DNA of 64,000 bases, from assembly GCF_011947265.1 (NCBI RefSeq), contig NZ_JAATHD010000014.1, forward strand, positions 1 through 64,000. The letters run 5' to 3'. The position numbers and the translations under genes were made by a program. Positions 60,511-64,000 of this stretch are shown piece after piece. Position 1 is the first letter of the stretch. Each line of letters opens with the position of its first letter. The notes under the pieces are model-generated. The model saw only the letters and a program-made list of their open reading frames with translations, did not search any database and was not told the DNA's origin. This DNA is from Paenibacillus sp. HB172176. GTDB taxonomy: Bacteria > Bacillota > Bacilli > Paenibacillales > Paenibacillaceae.

Positions 60511-61277
60511 AAGGATCGCTCCTCTCGCATCGCGGCGGAAGCCTCTTGCAGAAGCACAAGAGTGACATTATCGTCTCCGCCCGCCTCAAGCGCAAGCTGG
60601 ATAAGATGATCCGCCTTCGCTTCCAGGTCCATCTCTCCGCTCGAGACGGTCGTGAGCATCTGCTCCTCGCTGACCATATTCGTAAGTCCGTCGCTGCAGA
60701 GCAGAAGAACGTCTCCGGATGACCATTCCATCGTTTGCACGTCGATGCTCACCTGTGAATCCGTGCCGATTGCCCGGGTCAGCACATTCCGCCGCGGATG
60801 ATGCAGCGCCTCCTCCAGGCTGAGCTGGCCCGATTTCACGAGCTCGTTCACAAGCGAATGGTCGGCAGTAAGAAGCTCCATACCGCCCCCTGCCACCTTG
60901 TAAGCCCGGCTGTCGCCGACATGTCCGATAACCGCATGCGCGTCATGGATGAGAGCGGCCACAATAGTCGTGCCCATATTGTGATAGCTCTCATTCTTGG
61001 AAGCCAGCGCATAGATCGCCTCGTTCGCTTCGCTTATCGCTTGACGAATCATCATTCTGCATTCTTCCACGCTCAGGTTCGATTTTCCCGCATTTTTCTC
61101 CAATGCTTGACGGAAGGAGCTTACCGCCAGCGAGCTGGCGACGTCGCCAGCTTGATGCCCCCCCATACCGTCTGCAACGATAGCCAGCGTGACGCCGTTA
61201 TCGAGCTGTCCCACCCAGGACTCGTCCTCGTTCACTTGCCGAACACGTCCGATATTACTGCGGTTTGCCGTTAACAA
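60507..61277 (-). CDS. prpC: PP2C-type Ser/Thr phosphatase PrpC
   Basis: 256 residues from a TTG start at 61277 whose SD GAGGTGA overlaps the rlmN stop. PP2C motifs: RQVNEDES, ADGMGGHQAGDVAS, IGHVGDSRAY, LLLCSDGLTN, GGDDNVTLV. Counterpart of PrkC. Confidence 0.95.
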   Translation of the reverse strand: MLTANRSNIGRVRQVNEDESWVGQLDNGVTLAIVADGMGGHQAGDVASSLAVSSFRQALEKNAGKSNLSVEECRMMIRQAISEANEAIYALASKNESYHNMGTTIVAALIHDAHAVIGHVGDSRAYKVAGGGMELLTADHSLVNELVKSGQLSLEEALHHPRRNVLTRAIGTDSQVSIDVQTMEWSSGDVLLLCSDGLTNMVSEEQMLTTVSSGEMDLEAKADHLIQLALEAGGDDNVTLVLLQEASAAMREERSL

Positions 61278-61284
61278 TGCGCGA

Positions 61285-62331
61285 TCACCTCGTCGTGGAC
61301 TCCATATGTTTTGCCCGTAATTGTCCGCATGCCGCCGCAATGTCATGGCCTTGCTCCCTGCGGATTGTTGCATTGATCTTATTGCGCTCGAGAATGCGCT
61401 GGAATTCGAAGATATCCTCGCGCGGCGTGCGCACGTAATTGCGCTCCGGCACATGGTTGACCGGAATAAGATTAACATGGCAGAGCATATCCTTCAGTAC
61501 GCCGGCCAGCTCCTCCGCATGCTCCGGCTGATCGTTCACGCCGCCGATAAGCGCGTATTCGAACGTAATGCGCCGTCCCGTCTTCGCGATATAGTAATGA
61601 CAGGCTTCGATGACGTCCTCGAACGGGAAGCGTCTGTTGACGGGCATCAGCTTGGAACGAAGCTTGTCGTTCGGCGCATGAATCGACAAGGCGAGATTGA
61701 TCTGCGTATTCTCGTCTGCGAACTTATACATGCTTGGCACGATTCCGCTCGTAGACACCGTAATATGGCGCTGACCGATATGCAGCCCCTTCTCATGAAT
61801 CATATTCCGCAAGAAAGTCATCGTGGCGTCGTAATTCTCGAACGGCTCTCCCGAGCCCATAATGACGATGCTCGATACCCGCTCGCCCGTTGCGTCTAGC
61901 ATCTTCTGAGCGGTAACCACCTGCGCGACGATCTCGCCGGCAGTGAGATTGCGCTTTAGGCCGCCGAGCGTAGAGGCGCAGAAGGTGCAGCCGATCCGGC
62001 AGCCGACCTGAGTCGTCACGCAGACGCTGTTGCCGTAGTTGTGGCGCATAATGACCGTTTCAATGGCGTGGGCGTCATGCAGACCGAACAGAAACTTGAC
62101 GGTGCCGTCCTTGGATTCAAACTTCGTAATCTCCTGCAAGGCGACGAATTGGAAATGCTCGGCCAGCTTCTCGCGCATGCCCTTGGACAAATTCGTCATA
62201 TCCTCGAAGCTTGTGACGCGCTTCACATAGATCCAGTCGAAGAGCTGCTCCGCCCGGAAGGCGGCCTCCCCGTTCTCTTTCATCCAGTCTTGAAGCTGAT
62301 CCAGCGTATAGTCATAAATAAATGGTTTCAT
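61285..62331 (-). CDS. rlmN: 23S rRNA and tRNA A2 methyltransferase RlmN
   Basis: 348 residues, radical-SAM motif GCRIGCTFCAST, SAM-binding GSGEPFENYD, and the C-terminal AACGQL cysteine. Methylates A2503. Confidence 0.97.
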   Translation of the reverse strand: MKPFIYDYTLDQLQDWMKENGEAAFRAEQLFDWIYVKRVTSFEDMTNLSKGMREKLAEHFQFVALQEITKFESKDGTVKFLFGLHDAHAIETVIMRHNYGNSVCVTTQVGCRIGCTFCASTLGGLKRNLTAGEIVAQVVTAQKMLDATGERVSSIVIMGSGEPFENYDATMTFLRNMIHEKGLHIGQRHITVSTSGIVPSMYKFADENTQINLALSIHAPNDKLRSKLMPVNRRFPFEDVIEACHYYIAKTGRRITFEYALIGGVNDQPEHAEELAGVLKDMLCHVNLIPVNHVPERNYVRTPREDIFEFQRILERNKINATIRREQGHDIAAACGQLRAKHMESTTR

Positions 62332-62441
62332 CTCATCACACCTAATTTCAATATAGGGCCAGCGGTCGCCAAATGGCGGATCTTGCCGCTGTCACCGATC
62401 TATTCTACCACAAACGCCCATATCGAGCCATAACAAGCCCT

Positions 62442-63833
62442 TTAGGGGCGTCTTCTCATGCGCGCGATGAAGAAGCCGTCGCTGCCGAAATGCTGCGGCA
62501 GCAGCTGAGCCTGACCGTCGAAGCTGTCATCAATAACGCCTGCTTCTCCAAGCGCCTTCAAGACGGACTCGGGCCAGGCCGAATCGAGTGCAAATTCGGA
62601 ATGCGCCTCCAGGAAGCGAGCGATCTGCTTCTCGTTCTCTTCCTTCTCGATCGTGCACGTGCTGTACACGAGAATGCCGCCGGGCTTCACCAGCGCGCAA
62701 GCTTCTTCGAGCAATTGACCCTGCAAGACCGCAATCTCGCGGATGTCGCTCTCCGTCTTCGTCCATTTGATCTCGGGCTTCCGCCTGATCACGCCGAAGC
62801 CGGTGCATGGAGCGTCAAGCAGAACCGCGTCCATCGAGTTCTCCGCGAATCGTTCGCGAAGCTTCGCCGCGTCGCCGACGATCGCTTCGACGTTGCGGAG
62901 CTTCAGCCGCTCCGTCTGCTGCACGATCAGCTCCCGCTTGTGGGCATGCAGATCATTCGCCCACACCTTGCCCTTGCCTTGCATCAGCTCCCCGATATGA
63001 GCGCTCTTGCCCCCGGGAGCCGCGCAGCAATCGAGCACCTTCATGCCGGGCTCGGGAGCGAGAACGGCCGCCACCAGCATGGAGCTCTCGTCTTGAAGCG
63101 AGCATTTGCCCTGCTTGAAGAGCTCGCTGTCCGCGAGATTGCCGCCGGATCGAATGAGAATGCCATGGGGGGAAAGCTTGGAGGCTTCGGCGTCAACGTC
63201 TTCCGCCTGCAGCTCCCGAAGCAGCTGGTCGCGCGCGGCAAGGAACGAGTTGACCCTGATGCTGGCATGGGGCTGTTCATTGCCCGCCGCGCAGATGTCC
63301 TCCGCCGTCTCCTCACCGTATGTATCCGCCCATCGCCTCACGAGCCATTCCGGATAGGAATGCCGCAGTGCGATGGTCGCGACGCTATCCTTCAATTGAA
63401 TACGCGATGGGACCAGCTCGGCGCGATTGCGATCCATATTGCGCAAGACGCCGTTCACCATGCCGGAGATGCCGGTATGGCCTCTCCGCTTCGCGATGGC
63501 TACCGCTTCATTGACGGCGGCATGCGCCGGAATACGGTCGAGATAGAGCAGCTGATAGGCGCTTAGCCGAAGCAACTGATGCACCCATGGCTCCAGCTTG
63601 CGCAAGCCCTTGGCCACGAAACGCTCCAGCCAATGATCGAGAGTCAATTGCCTGCCGATCGTGCCGTACACGAGCTCCGTCACAAGACCCGCGTCGGCCC
63701 GCGAGAGCGCCGTATCCTGAAGCGCGCGCTTAATCTGCAAATTGCTGTAAGCGCCGGAGCCGCTTACCTTCACTAGGATATCGAGCGCGACTTCTCTCGG
63801 CGTGCCCGGCTTCTTCCGATTGCCGCCGCTCAT
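62442..63833 (-). CDS. rsmB: 16S rRNA m5C967 methyltransferase RsmB
   Basis: 463 residues: NusB-like N-terminus, then DCCAAPGGKSAHIGELM, LLDAPCTGFGV, and YSTCTIEKEEN. The start overlaps the fmt stop (ATGA). Confidence 0.95.
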   Translation of the reverse strand: MSGGNRKKPGTPREVALDILVKVSGSGAYSNLQIKRALQDTALSRADAGLVTELVYGTIGRQLTLDHWLERFVAKGLRKLEPWVHQLLRLSAYQLLYLDRIPAHAAVNEAVAIAKRRGHTGISGMVNGVLRNMDRNRAELVPSRIQLKDSVATIALRHSYPEWLVRRWADTYGEETAEDICAAGNEQPHASIRVNSFLAARDQLLRELQAEDVDAEASKLSPHGILIRSGGNLADSELFKQGKCSLQDESSMLVAAVLAPEPGMKVLDCCAAPGGKSAHIGELMQGKGKVWANDLHAHKRELIVQQTERLKLRNVEAIVGDAAKLRERFAENSMDAVLLDAPCTGFGVIRRKPEIKWTKTESDIREIAVLQGQLLEEACALVKPGGILVYSTCTIEKEENEKQIARFLEAHSEFALDSAWPESVLKALGEAGVIDDSFDGQAQLLPQHFGSDGFFIARMRRRP

Positions 63834-64000
63834 CGCGCGTCTCCTTGGCCAAGCGAGGTGCCCGACTCAAGCCGCGCGCCTTTGAGCCATTCTCCCGCGT
63901 CCATCGCGCGCTTGCCGGCGGGCTGAATCTCCCGCAGCAGCAGGAAGCCGTCTCCGGTTCGGACCACGATCCCTGCAGCGCCGGTCGCAACCACCGTCCC
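63830..64000 (-). CDS. fmt: Methionyl-tRNA formyltransferase, C-terminal end (partial)
   Basis: 57 codons enter from the right edge and end TGA at 63830: VVRTGDGFLLLREIQPAGK and MDAGEWLKG, the C-terminal domain of Fmt. The rest is outside the window. Confidence 0.85.
   Translation of the reverse strand, partial: GTVVATGAAGIVVRTGDGFLLLREIQPAGKRAMDAGEWLKGARLESGTSLGQGDAR

Noticed and set aside
1..64000. tRNA or rRNA genes as integration target
   Set aside because: No tRNA or rRNA was recognised in the window; the insertion site is the protein gene cotJC.

Overview
The window reads as a piece of a Paenibacillus-like (Paenibacillaceae, endospore-forming Firmicutes) chromosome. The right third (about 41.4-64 kb) has the conserved order fmt-rsmB-rlmN-prpC-prkC-rsgA-rpe-spoVM-rpmB-asp23-fakA-degV-recG, plus spoVIF and a cotJC-type spore coat gene. 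The species is not determined by the sequence alone.

Positions 1 to about 41.43 kb belong to a large integrated conjugative element whose right end is inside the window and whose left end lies beyond position 1. A large serine recombinase (39816-41396) points at the right junction. Immediately beyond it the sequence becomes the 3' two thirds of cotJC (spore coat manganese-catalase family). The element therefore splits a late sporulation gene, and the 5' part is not in the window.

Element layout, almost all on the minus strand, so it is read from high to low coordinates. (a) 36-40 kb: AT-rich control region with four related XRE-type repressors around a divergent promoter and a LytTR-type regulator. 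(b) 34.4-36 kb: ParM-like actin plus ParR-like adaptor. (c) 29-34 kb: small genes, an orphan adenine methylase, a Toprim/Topo VI-A-like protein, a Spo0E-like peptide, and two candidate hammerhead ribozymes between genes. (d) 27-29 kb: an ArpU-like regulator and a probable replication initiator. (e) 24-26.5 kb: a MinD/TadZ-like ATPase, an EAL phosphodiesterase and a YdjM-like membrane protein. (f) 13.6-24 kb: type IV secretion genes (two small membrane proteins, VirB6-like channel, a PrgI-like/ParA-like fusion, VirB4, M23/lysozyme-like hydrolase) and an FtsK/SpoIIIE translocase with a gamma-like winged helix. (g) 5.8-13.4 kb: a Tad-type pilus set (CpaB, TadZ, TadA, TadB, TadC and pseudopilin-like proteins). 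(h) 1-5.8 kb: a PemK/MazF toxin-antitoxin pair, a type I holin-like toxin with a convergent RNA, an AbrB-like regulator, and S-layer/surface proteins.

No relaxase is recognisable in the window. A direct repeat GTATGA-N5-GTATGA lies upstream of three separate operons (SLH protein, Tad, TadZ-T4SS) and suggests coordinated control. Other repeats mark the end of the ftsK-like gene and the control regions.

The host part, from 41.8 kb on, holds a zinc-ribbon protein, an amidase, a glucosaminidase, a glycosyltransferase, a LexA-controlled UvrX-type polymerase operon, a DUF2515 protein, an SRAP protein, SpoVIF, and the recG-to-fmt housekeeping cluster, running off the right edge inside fmt.
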